From Flaviflexus massiliensis (GTDB lineage Bacteria; Actinomycetota; Actinomycetes; Actinomycetales; Actinomycetaceae), in assembly GCF_001375495.1 (NCBI RefSeq), contig NZ_LN831058.1, forward strand, positions 328,767 through 392,766: DNA of 64,000 nt, written 5' to 3'. Both the position numbers and the translations under genes were made by a program. The notes below the pieces were generated by a model. It saw only the letters and a list, made by a program, of their open reading frames with translations, searched no databases and was not told where the DNA came from. Positions 21,675 through 29,621 of this stretch are shown here, in pieces (positions within the stretch are counted from its first letter, which is position 1; the number at the start of each line of letters is the position of its first letter).

Positions 21675-22694
21675 TCAGTACTCCACTTTGTACATGTAAC
21701 GTCGCTGAGAGGTATCGTGTCCGCGACGAGCCGCCACATGATCGAGCACTCGTCGTTCAGCACTCATAAGAGCAATAACACTCAAGTCAGCACGAGCTTC
21801 AGGCTTGATTCCCGGAAGCGAGAAAGTTGCGGTATCGACAATGCCCAGCTTGTTCGTGTACTTTTCCCCGAATCGCACCACGCGTTCACCAAGAGCACGC
21901 GTTGCATCCTCCGCAAAAAGAACAACTAGCGGAACATCTTCACCAATCATTTCAAGGGGGCCGTGGAAGAAGTCAGCTCCATTGATTGCAGCAGAATGCA
22001 TCCACTGCATTTCCATGAAATAGCACCAAGCCATCATCTTTGCCATGCCGTAAGCTGGACCTGCACCTACGATATAGCTTCGCTCAGCTTCGGCTAGGAT
22101 ATCGGCAATTTTCTCTCCTGCTTCCGCAACCTCATCCTTAGTTGCTCGAAGCGCTCCAGGAAGTGCTGGAATGGATTCACGAATTGCTGAAACCTTATCT
22201 TTCTCGCCAGCTCCCTCAAGTAACGCCAGCGCGACTAGTTCGTTCAGAACAAGCTTCGGTTCAGTGATAGAGATCGTATCGGGATAGTCAAGGTGCAGGT
22301 CACCAATTCGAGACAGACCATTATCGCCCTGGCGCGAGATACCAATGACAGTTGCACCCTTTGACTTGGCAAACTCTGCAGCGGCCACTGTTTCTGGTGT
22401 ATCCCCGGAATGGGAAGCAGCTACAACCAGCGCATGTTCATCCAACTCAATGGGATTCCGTGAGGTCAGTTCCGCGCTTGAGATTCGGGTTGCAGAGAAA
22501 GCATTGGTATATCGATCAAGGAGTTCAAATGCCGGGTAAGTCCCGAAGTGGGATCCTCCGCAACCGACTAGATATACGTGCTTGAGGCCCTTGTTCAGTA
22601 CCTCCGAAATGAATTCGCGAATCTTTTGATCTTGATCAATCGCATGCTGAACACAAGCTTCGAAATCGTCTGGGACGGGAATGACATTACTCAT
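21675..22694 (-). CDS. SIS-domain deglycase, fructoselysine-6-phosphate deglycase-like (FrlB)
   Basis: Two SIS domains in 339 residues: VYLVGCGGSHFGTYPA and AASHSGDTPET in the first, YIVGAGPAYGMAKMM in the second. FFHGPLEMI parallels FRHGPLEIV of FrlB, and the C-terminal RRYMYKVEY parallels RRYYGGLVEY of E. coli FrlB. It should split a 6-phospho-Amadori product into glucose 6-phosphate and a free amine. I start at 22694 (MSNVIPVPDD); 19 upstream codons would run over the candidate operator. First gene of a seven-gene leftward operon. Confidence 0.86.
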   Translation of the reverse strand: MSNVIPVPDDFEACVQHAIDQDQKIREFISEVLNKGLKHVYLVGCGGSHFGTYPAFELLDRYTNAFSATRISSAELTSRNPIELDEHALVVAASHSGDTPETVAAAEFAKSKGATVIGISRQGDNGLSRIGDLHLDYPDTISITEPKLVLNELVALALLEGAGEKDKVSAIRESIPALPGALRATKDEVAEAGEKIADILAEAERSYIVGAGPAYGMAKMMAWCYFMEMQWMHSAAINGADFFHGPLEMIGEDVPLVVLFAEDATRALGERVVRFGEKYTNKLGIVDTATFSLPGIKPEARADLSVIALMSAERRVLDHVAARRGHDTSQRRYMYKVEY

Positions 22695-23295
22695 TTGAGT
22701 CTTACACCTTTGTTTGCTCTCATCATTGAGCTCATTTGGGAACGCTCCCAAAGAACTTGTGATCCAGTAAACACGACAGTGGGAACGGTGTCAATCAATT
22801 TCAGAAAGTCATTTTGTCCAATTCTCTCGAGGGATGAGTTCTTATTGGGCCCATCCCAAGCGCGTTTGCTGCTACATCAAGACTTCATAATTGGCCCCTT
22901 CGCAATGCCGCCACAAAAGACTCCGTCCCTCGCCATCAACTTAACCGGAATTGAAGGACTCCCTCTTCCACCTCAGAAGGGTCGTCCGATTAAGAGGCAC
23001 GAGCCTGGTGAAAGTATCTAGAACCTGTACTCATCCATAATTCTGAGCCCCACTAAAGAACACCCACCCCGGGGCGGTACCCAGTTGTTTGGAACACGAC
23101 TCTCTGTTCAAGCCACCACATTGAGATCTGCCGAAATTCTTACTCCGCATAAAGACTCAATCCCCCTCCAAAACTGGCAGTTTCGTCGACATTCCTATTT
23201 CAACCTAGCTATCCCCTTGTGACGGGGGTTTCACTGCGCCATAACGGGAACTAATAAGGCCCCGTTGTTCAACGCAAGAAAGCCGGGTAGCCAAG
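22695..23295. other. 600-base intergenic region upstream of the Amadori operon
   Basis: Divergent space between the SIS gene and the holin-like gene. Apart from the palindrome at 22735 and its half-site, I find nothing. A plus-strand open frame at 22578-23021 overlaps the SIS gene and resembles no family, so I reject it. Confidence 0.5.
22735..22752. promoter_or_regulatory. Candidate LacI-family operator
   Basis: TTTGGGAACGCTCCCAAA is an 18-base palindrome, 16 of 18 positions symmetric, centred on CG as LacI-family operators are. It lies 41 bases upstream of the SIS-domain gene start. A half-site TGGGAACG recurs at about 22780. The obvious partner is the LacI protein at 12456-13535. Confidence 0.7.
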
Positions 23296-23676
23296 ATGGT
23301 TCGTTTCCTCATTCGGGTTGCAATTTTCCTTGCTAGCGCCGCTCTGGGATTGCTAGCAGCCGCGCTGATTCTCGATAACTTCGAGCTATCAGTCTCTGGT
23401 TTCATCACGGCCGTCGTGGTCTTCGCCGTTTTTCAAAGCATCCTCACGCCATTAATTTTCAACATTGCACGGAAGTATGCTTCGGCTTTCGTTGGCGGGG
23501 TTGGCCTCTTCGCCACCTTCCTTGCTCTCCTCATTGCTTCGCTTTTCGATGGTGGGCTCAAAATCGCCGGGGTTGCCACCTGGATTCTTGCCACGCTCAT
23601 CGTCTGGCTTATCACAGCTCTTGCATCCTGGCTTCTTCCCATGACGTTCCTCAAAGAACGTGACGGCGCAAAGTAG
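23296..23676 (+). CDS. Phage-holin-4-like integral membrane protein
   Basis: 126 residues with four predicted membrane helices (about 3-26, 34-55, 64-86, 93-116). This matches the small phage holin family 4 / DUF-type membrane proteins common on bacterial chromosomes. The name does not imply prophage origin: no other phage gene is near. Function unknown. A second small membrane protein follows 38 bases downstream and could be co-transcribed. Confidence 0.65.
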   Translation: MVRFLIRVAIFLASAALGLLAAALILDNFELSVSGFITAVVVFAVFQSILTPLIFNIARKYASAFVGGVGLFATFLALLIASLFDGGLKIAGVATWILATLIVWLITALASWLLPMTFLKERDGAK

Positions 23677-23714
23677 CCAATTCCGTTCAATACCCCGACT
23701 GCAAGGACTGGATC

Positions 23715-24104
23715 ATGAATATCTTCTCTTCACTCTGGGACGCCGTGTGGTGGCTCTTCACCATCTTTGTCTTCGTCGCCTACCTCATTGCCCTGTTCTC
23801 AATCATTTCCGATCTCGTCCGTGACCGAGACCTAAACGGTTGGGCAAAAGCAGGTTGGCTACTCTTCCTCATATTCCTCCCCTTCCTCACTGCCCTCGCA
23901 TACATCATTGTTCGTGGGCAGGGCATGGCAGAAACGGCCGACAAACAGTTAGCCGCTCAACGTGAAGCCACCGAAGGTTACATTCGCTCGGTGGCTGGCG
24001 GTACTACTACCGAGATCGCTCAAGCCAAGCAACTACTCGACAACGGCACCATTTCACCGTCCGAATACGAGGCGTTGAAGGCTAGAATATTGAGCCCTGT
24101 CTAG
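23715..24104 (+). CDS. PLDc_N / SHOCT-domain membrane protein
   Basis: 129 residues. Two membrane helices (about 8-32 and 43-66) with the DLNGWAKAGWLLFLIFLPFL core typical of PLDc_N-type proteins. The C-terminal segment EIAQAKQLLDNGTISPSEYE is a SHOCT domain, a short oligomerization motif. Role unknown. It follows the holin-like gene by 38 bases and ends at a two-way hairpin. Confidence 0.75.
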   Translation: MNIFSSLWDAVWWLFTIFVFVAYLIALFSIISDLVRDRDLNGWAKAGWLLFLIFLPFLTALAYIIVRGQGMAETADKQLAAQREATEGYIRSVAGGTTTEIAQAKQLLDNGTISPSEYEALKARILSPV

Positions 24105-24146
24105 AAAGGCAATTCGCTACTCCAAGCCAGAAAAACTCTTTCAATC

Positions 24147-24175
24147 GGCCCCGCGTGAGCCTCAACGCGGGGGCC
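24147..24175. terminator. Bidirectional terminator hairpin
   Basis: GGCCCCGCGT and ACGCGGGGGCC pair with one bulge, between the converging SHOCT gene and the first tandem lipoprotein. Confidence 0.65.
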
Positions 24176-24176
24176 A

Positions 24177-24608
24177 CTACTCATCTGCGTCGAATGTAAC
24201 GGAGTAGTGGACGGCTACGTCATCTTCGTTTCGGAAGAACTCGGCGCTCTCACCGTCTGCGAGCGCATATGTGGCGCCTTCCTCTTGAGAGTAGTAGCCA
24301 GTGTAGACCTGGGTTTGGACGATGATGGTTGCCTTGTCACCCGTTACGTCTTCGATCAAGTCCACTGTTGGGTCTGAACCATCAACCCAGGGAAAGTCCA
24401 TGGTTTCCCCATCCTCGGCAGGGAACTCGTTATTTTCTGTACTTAGTTCTTGGAATGCTTGGGTGAACTCAACCTCGACAGAGATCGTGCCTGCCGGGTC
24501 CGCACCAGTGTCACTGCCGTTATTGTTCTGAACTGCATCATCAGAGCAGGCAAGCAGTCCGGCAGTTGCCAGGACCGCGATACTTGTTAGTGCTGTCAGG
24601 GTTTTCAT
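24177..24608 (-). CDS. Lipoprotein, tandem family copy 1
   Basis: 143 residues with signal MKTLTALTSIAVLATAG and lipobox LLAC, then an Asn/Asp/Gly linker and an acidic beta-rich domain ending HYSVTFDADE. No named family recognized. It shares length, layout and the closing Y-[SE]-[VI]-T-F signature with the three neighbouring copies at 24699-27754, so it is one of a tandem set of secreted lipid-anchored proteins. Confidence 0.72.
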   Translation of the reverse strand: MKTLTALTSIAVLATAGLLACSDDAVQNNNGSDTGADPAGTISVEVEFTQAFQELSTENNEFPAEDGETMDFPWVDGSDPTVDLIEDVTGDKATIIVQTQVYTGYYSQEEGATYALADGESAEFFRNEDDVAVHYSVTFDADE

Positions 24609-24981
24609 ATCGACAATGTAAACCCGTCAAAACCACCGGTCACGAGCAAGGCCGGGGCATGATTCCCCTGAACCCAAAACCGCGGCAGTAACCTCCCACT
24701 ATTGACCAGCTGTGAACGTCACCGAGTAGTTTGCTTCCGTGTCTGCTTTTTCGATGTCGAACAAAGTGGTTCCACCATCGGATACTACGAAGGTCGGGGC
24801 ATTCTGCTCCTCCCCATCTATTTTCACCTGCTCTTGCACGGTCAAGGTCACACCTTCGTCCGACACATCATCAACGGACAGGAGAATTGTTTCATCTTCA
24901 CCAAAGGGCAGATCGATGTTGTGCCCATCAACCTCGTAAGTTTCAGAATCGGCAACGGCCCGCCCCTCATCGCTGGAGTAT

Positions 24982-24990
24982 TCGTATTCA
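24982..24990. repeat. Target-site duplication, left copy
   Basis: TCGTATTCA directly precedes the left end of the insertion sequence and is repeated exactly on the right. Whether 8 or 9 bases were duplicated is ambiguous by one base. Confidence 0.85.
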
Positions 24991-26415
24991 GTAGTGCCCC
25001 TTAGAGTGGTGTAACCGCACGGTGATCGTGTGCGTCGTTGCTGACATGGACGCGGTCACCGTCGGAGTCCTTCGAGAAAGCCTTCTACTTCTCACTCGAA
25101 AGGACATCACCACGATGACCGCTCCTCATATTATCGACCCTGCAGGCCTGCCAAGTGAAGCCCTGGCCGAAGCATCTCCAGATCTCATGCGCGACCTGCT
25201 TCAAACCATGATCAACGCCCTGCTCTCAGCCGACGCGGATGCCGTGGTCGGAGCCGAATACGGTAAACCCAGCCCCGACCGGATCACCCAGCGCAATGGC
25301 TACCGCCACCGCCCCTTAGACACCAGGGTGGGCACCATCGACGTCGCCGTCCCTAAGCTGCGGGCTGGCACCTATTTCCCTGACTGGCTCCTCGAACGCA
25401 GAAAACGAGCCGAAACAGCACTGATCACCGTTGTTGCTGACTGCTACCTCGCCGGCGTAAGCACTCGGCGGATGGACAAGCTCGTGAAAACCCTCGGCAT
25501 CCATTCCCTATCGAAATCGCAGGTCTCACGCATGGCCGCAGACCTGGATGAACACGTGGACCAGTTCCGCCACCGACCTTTGGATCAGGCCGGTCCGTTC
25601 ACGTTCGTCGCTGCTGATGCGCTCACGATGAAAGTGCGCGAGGGCGGGCGTGTGATTAACGCGGTCGTCCTCATCGCTACCGGTGTCAACGCTGATGGTA
25701 GGCGTGAAGTCATGGGATTACGTGTAGCAACGTCAGAGACCGGCACTGCCTGGAACAGCTTCTTTGCTGACCTGGTTGCCCGTGGCCTGACCGGGGTCCG
25801 ACTGGTGACTTCTGATGCTCACCCGGGCCTGGTACAGGCGATCGCAGCAAACCTGCCGGGCGCCTCGTGGCAGCGGTGCCGGACCCATGACGCCGCGAAT
25901 CTGATGAGCGTGACACCCAAGAGCTACTGGCCAGCAGTCAAAGCGATGCTGCACTCGGTCTATGACCAGCCCGACGCGGCCAGCGTGCACGCCCAGTTCG
26001 ACCGGCTCTTAGATTACGTGGGCGAGAAACTCCCTGCCGCGCACGATCACCTAGACGCTGCTCGGGCGGACATCCTTGCCTTCACTGCCTTTCCGAGCCC
26101 GGTGTGGGCCCAGATCTGGTCCAACAACCCGGGCGAGCGGCTCAACCGTGAAATCCGTCGCCGTACCGATTCGGTGGGGATCTTCCCCAACCGTGATGCG
26201 ATCATCCGCCTGGTCGGTGCGGTCCTTGCCGAGCAGACTGATGAGTGGGCTGAAGGCCGCCGCTACCTCAGCCTCGATGTCCTCACCCGAAGCCGCTTCC
26301 AAGCCATAGATGATAACGGGATCGAGGTGAACGACGAACCTCTGGAACTCAGCGCCTAACCCCCAAACCAACAAAACGAAGGAAAACCCGCCACACCACT
26401 CAAAGGGACTTGACC
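24991..26415 (+). mobile_element. Insertion sequence, IS256 family, complete
   Basis: About 1425 bp bounded by imperfect inverted repeats; both ends share CCCTTWGAGTGGTGT a few bases inside the tip. It is flanked by TCGTATTCA direct repeats and carries one intact mutator-type transposase. It interrupts a lipoprotein gene. Confidence 0.88.
25115..26359 (+). CDS. IS256-family (mutator) transposase
   Basis: 414 residues from the ATG at 25115, which follows AAAGGA. DDE residues are in the expected contexts: VAADALTMK, LVTSDAHPGL and NNPGERLNREIRRRTDSVGI. The middle CRTHDAANL motif is also typical. Nothing is truncated, so the element may still be active. An in-frame extension to 25022 is less likely. 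Confidence 0.93.
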   Translation: MTAPHIIDPAGLPSEALAEASPDLMRDLLQTMINALLSADADAVVGAEYGKPSPDRITQRNGYRHRPLDTRVGTIDVAVPKLRAGTYFPDWLLERRKRAETALITVVADCYLAGVSTRRMDKLVKTLGIHSLSKSQVSRMAADLDEHVDQFRHRPLDQAGPFTFVAADALTMKVREGGRVINAVVLIATGVNADGRREVMGLRVATSETGTAWNSFFADLVARGLTGVRLVTSDAHPGLVQAIAANLPGASWQRCRTHDAANLMSVTPKSYWPAVKAMLHSVYDQPDAASVHAQFDRLLDYVGEKLPAAHDHLDAARADILAFTAFPSPVWAQIWSNNPGERLNREIRRRTDSVGIFPNRDAIIRLVGAVLAEQTDEWAEGRRYLSLDVLTRSRFQAIDDNGIEVNDEPLELSA

Positions 26416-26424
26416 TCGTATTCA
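26416..26424. repeat. Target-site duplication, right copy
   Basis: Exact second copy of TCGTATTCA, immediately after the right end of the insertion sequence. Confidence 0.85.
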
Positions 26425-26714
26425 ACGAGGATCTGGCCAGATTCTTGATTGTCGGACTGGCCGGCACCCTGCTCAGTTTCTTCATCTCCACCACCGCAGG
26501 CGGATAGAAGCCCTGAGCCTAGCAAGCTTGACGTGATCATGACTGCTCGTGCTTTGTTCATGCCTCTAACGTATCGATGTCAGTTCTACGATACAGAGAT
26601 GGCCCCGGGGACTTATACCCGCACAATTCAGCCCTGGCAAATACCAGCCCAGTGAAGATGGTGCGACCCTATAAAAATATTCTTAGACAAGTAACTTTGG
26701 CGAGCCTGTCCCGG

Positions 26715-27146
26715 TCAGGAGTCCGCTGCTTCAAAGGTGATCTCGTACAGGACTCCAGCATCTTCGGAGTTGGTTTCAAACTCGATAGTCTGACCATCCG
26801 CAATCGTGAAGGATGGGTCGGTGACGCTACCTTCTTCAGGAACTCTCATCGAGCCATTGATCGTAACAGTAACGGAATCGGCCGAGACAGAATCGATCGT
26901 TCCCGTTGAGTCATCTTGAAATATGCCCTTGAAAGAGAATGTTTCACCTTTTACCGCTTCAAAGGTGTGAGCCGTGGATTGCATGCGAGTGCCTTTAGCC
27001 CACGGAGTTGATGTCACCGTGATTTCACCAGCGGATTCACCGCTCGGGATCGAGTTCTCGTCATCGTTACCGCAAGCAGCAAGGCCACCCACTGCGAGTG
27101 CCAGTAAGAGGGAAAGTCGTGCCGGTGTAAATGTTTGTGTTTTCAT
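26715..27146 (-). CDS. Lipoprotein, tandem family copy 3
   Basis: 143 residues: signal peptide with lipobox LAAC, a polar linker, then a beta-rich domain (GEITVTSTPW... TFEAVKGETFSFKG) closing YEITFEAADS. Most similar by eye to copy 4 (GEITIERTF, FHVDAVAGDTFSVKG). Appears intact. Function unknown. Confidence 0.72.
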   Translation of the reverse strand: MKTQTFTPARLSLLLALAVGGLAACGNDDENSIPSGESAGEITVTSTPWAKGTRMQSTAHTFEAVKGETFSFKGIFQDDSTGTIDSVSADSVTVTINGSMRVPEEGSVTDPSFTIADGQTIEFETNSEDAGVLYEITFEAADS

Positions 27147-27250
27147 GCTTGCAGACTAGCGAGAGAGTGAGGGGCAGTGGTGGGTAGGAGTGGGAGAATC
27201 CTCCCCTACTCACCTGCTGGACCATCAAAGAATGTTGTTGGGCAATCGAG

Positions 27251-27754
27251 TTAGTCGGCGTCGTAGGTGATGTCGAATTCAACTCAGGCATCCATTGATG
27301 GAGTCAGGAGACTAATCGTTTCACCATCTCTAATTGTGAAAACTTGTTGTTCCACTAGATCTTCGCCATCGAGCAACATGAGTTCCTCGAAAGAGATGAC
27401 AACCTCGTCGGTATTTGCTGATTCGATTGTGACCGGCATATTGTCGCTCAAGCCCTTGACCGAGAAGGTATCACCAGCAACCGCATCAACATGGAAGGTT
27501 TCTGGCGGAAATTCCCCGTCCTTTGTAATGAAGGTTCTTTCGATCGTGATCTCGCCAGTTCCCTCGGCCCCACCGCTTCCTTCGCCTCGACCACCGTCTC
27601 CTGACTCGCCACCACAAGCAGCAAGTAGTCCAATTCCTAAGACAGCCACAAGGGCTTTACGTGATTTTATGACTGAAGAGTAGGCGGAGAATGGCGCCAC
27701 GACCAGGAAAAACAAGGGCATCCCTCCCCGCTGTTCTGGGACCAACGAGCTCAT
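27251..27754 (-). pseudogene. Lipoprotein, tandem family copy 4, premature stop
   Basis: Lipobox GLLAAC and the family domain are present, but an in-frame TGA at 27284-27286 cuts the chain after SMDA. The next ten codons encode VEFDITYDAD before TAA at 27251-27253, exactly the family closing motif. At the front, the ideal signal peptide (KSRKALVAVLGIGLLAAC) would start at codon ATA 27670-27668, where an ATG is expected. The only in-frame starts are further upstream and give an odd leader. Two lesions suggest decay, although the truncated protein could still be made. Confidence 0.6.
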
Positions 27755-27825
27755 GGCCAGAACACCGCAAAAGTGGCCCGCTATCGGGGTACCGCACCCC
27801 GGGGTCCTGTACCCAGTCGTCAGAG

Positions 27826-28230
27826 TTATTGAGTGAGCTCGTCGTAGAGGTGTCGCACTCGGGTAGAAATATCGTCCCTCACGAGCCTCATGCGCCCGAC
27901 TCCGTCAATACCGCGTAGGGACGGCTCATCAATATCCCAGATCTCGACCTGCTTGGCGGCTGCGAATTCGTCTGGATTGGCCTCTGTTCCAAGAATGACA
28001 ACGCGATCGACCGAGGCAACGACCATGGGATCGATGCCTTTGGGGTATTCCCCTGCCATGCTCGCTCCCAACTCTTCGATGACTTCTTGGGAGAGTTCGT
28101 TGATGGCATGACCGGGCTTGGTCCCGCATGTATGCGTCTCAACAGAGCCGCCGGAGTGAGCTCTCATGAGAGCCCCCGCCATCTGCGATTTCCCACCATT
28201 TTTGACACATACAAAGAGAACTGACACCAT
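27826..28230 (-). CDS. arsC: LMW-phosphatase-fold arsenate reductase (arsenate-mycothiol transferase-like)
   Basis: 134 residues with the anion-binding loop VLFVCVKNGGKSQMAG at the N-terminus and the Asp-containing loop DIDEPSLRG near residue 100. The CVKNGGKS loop resembles actinobacterial ArsC1/ArsC2, which transfer arsenate to mycothiol. Lys stands where classic phosphatases have Arg. No arsenite pump or ArsR gene is adjacent, so it is an orphan. Confidence 0.82.
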   Translation of the reverse strand: MVSVLFVCVKNGGKSQMAGALMRAHSGGSVETHTCGTKPGHAINELSQEVIEELGASMAGEYPKGIDPMVVASVDRVVILGTEANPDEFAAAKQVEIWDIDEPSLRGIDGVGRMRLVRDDISTRVRHLYDELTQ

Positions 28231-28491
28231 AGTTTCCCACCTAAAAGAAGGGTTTGAGCCCGCCTATCGGAGCACAATTTCTTATCTGAGTATAGGCCCC
28301 CTGCGTCTTCCGAACAGACCGCCTTTTCACCCCTCAGCACACCGCTCCCCTGCCCCTCAACCAATCAGACAGTGGTGATGATTTTCAGATTGGGGTTTTG
28401 GGGAGAACTCTTCACGCCGCCGTGGTTTTCTATTGCGGGTACGCACGTAAACTGGTTCCTAGGCTCGTCACAAACTACAGAAGGAAGAACT

Positions 28492-28905
28492 ATGACGGTG
28501 GATATTCGAAGCGCCCTGGTCAATGCTGGTGGGGTACTCGCCTACTACTCGCTTCCGGATCTCACGAGCTCAAAGTTTCTTCGCTTTGTTGGCAAGTCCG
28601 CAATCAGCACCGGCCTACTTGCCTGGTACGCAAACAGGGATGCCGAGTTAATTACCGAAGGCGCCGAGGTCATCAAGGAGTACTTGGATGGCGTGGATGC
28701 TGAAGAACTGAAAGCGGCAGCGGGAATCACCGCTGGCGTCACGCTTGGCACCACGATCCTGACGGTTGCAGGAGAGAAGTGGCTGTATCGGCGGGCCGGG
28801 AACAAGCGCACTGCGGGCGAGTCCCTAGCACACACAAAGCAGGGCGCTATTCTCGCAGCCCTGGCCGCAGCAGCTGTTATCGCCACAGACAGTCTCGACA
28901 ATTAA
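28492..28905 (+). CDS. Small hypothetical membrane protein
   Basis: 137 residues from the ATG at 28492, which follows AGAAGGAAGAACT. Two hydrophobic segments are likely (about 79-95 in AAAGITAGVTLGTTILTV and 117-133 in GAILAALAAAAVIA), separated by a basic loop. No family recognized. It ends 23 bases before a strong terminator. Confidence 0.6.
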   Translation: MTVDIRSALVNAGGVLAYYSLPDLTSSKFLRFVGKSAISTGLLAWYANRDAELITEGAEVIKEYLDGVDAEELKAAAGITAGVTLGTTILTVAGEKWLYRRAGNKRTAGESLAHTKQGAILAALAAAAVIATDSLDN

Positions 28906-28928
28906 CCAGAAACAAACTTCAAAGTACT

Positions 28929-28973
28929 GTGCCCGACTCAGTCACTAGGACGAGTCGGGCACAGCGCTTTTGT
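28929..28973. terminator. Strong terminator hairpin
   Basis: GTGCCCGACTC (28929-28939) pairs exactly with GAGTCGGGCAC (28952-28962), followed by GCGCTTTTGTTT. It lies between converging genes and can serve both. Confidence 0.85.
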
Positions 28974-29621
28974 TTATGTCTTGCGGTAGTCGGTTCTATT
29001 CCAGGGCCGTTTCGCCTTCTTCGCCAGCTGCTCGCACTGCTCTTCGGTCAGGCGGTTGGGGTTGTGGCCGAGGAGTTGAAGGTGGAGGCCGGACAGGCTT
29101 TCAATTTCGATGCAGGCCTGTTCTGCTTGGGCGAGGGTGCCAGAGGTGATAACACCATGGTTAGCCAGCAGCAGAGCATCGTAGGGATATTCGACCTTGT
29201 CGATGCTGTCGAAGAGTTCGGGGCTTCCAGGATGCTCGTAGGGAACGTAAGGCAAGTTCCCCACCCTCATAAAAACGTACGGGGTGATGGGTGGGATCGC
29301 GAAGTAGGGCTGCCATGGATCCAGGCATGACACTGCGGTTGCATTGGGAGAGTGGACGTGGATGACAGCGGTGGCCTCGGGGTTGCGTTCGTAGACTTTG
29401 AGATGGAACCCCATCTCCTTCGTCGGCGAAGCTCCTTCAACATGACCATTATTTAGAATCGTCAGGTCGCTCTCGCTCAGAGTCGAAAATGATGTTCCTG
29501 ACCCAGAAAGATAGATCGTTTCACCGACGCGACAGGAGATGTTTCCCGAGGTTCCTGGCGATAGCCCCAAGGCAGCGAGTCGGTGTGCGGTATTGAGCAT
29601 TTCCTGCACTTGTTCATTCAT
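28974..29621 (-). CDS. otnC: 3-oxo-tetronate 4-phosphate decarboxylase (class II aldolase family)
   Basis: 215-residue class II aldolase/adducin fold. Zinc ligands sit in VIHVHSPNA (His-x-His) and in LLANHGVITSG; the phosphate loop is GTSGNISCRV. OtnC proteins decarboxylate 3-oxo-tetronate 4-phosphate to DHAP. The start at 29621 (MNEQVQEML) overlaps the kinase gene end by 8 bases, which couples it to the OtnK-like kinase as in known otnKC pairs. Confidence 0.85.
   Translation of the reverse strand: MNEQVQEMLNTAHRLAALGLSPGTSGNISCRVGETIYLSGSGTSFSTLSESDLTILNNGHVEGASPTKEMGFHLKVYERNPEATAVIHVHSPNATAVSCLDPWQPYFAIPPITPYVFMRVGNLPYVPYEHPGSPELFDSIDKVEYPYDALLLANHGVITSGTLAQAEQACIEIESLSGLHLQLLGHNPNRLTEEQCEQLAKKAKRPWNRTDYRKT

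Larger units (their letters stand above)
24699..26561 (-). pseudogene. Lipoprotein, tandem family copy 2, split by an IS element
   Basis: The N-terminal half (26561 down to 26416) encodes MNKARAVMITSSLLGSGLLS with lipobox LSAC, ending ILVEYE. The C-terminal half (24990 down to 24699) continues from the duplicated target and ends NYSVTFTAGQ. Removing the insert and one target copy restores one frame of 142 residues, the length of the sibling genes. The two halves carry no other lesion, so the insertion looks recent. Confidence 0.85.

Noticed and set aside
22578..23021. 147-codon plus-strand frame upstream of the SIS gene
   Set aside because: It overlaps the SIS gene antisense, covers the candidate operator and resembles no family.
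23296..23676. Prophage, suggested by the holin-like protein
   Set aside because: No other phage genes are near; this family is common as a chromosomal membrane protein.
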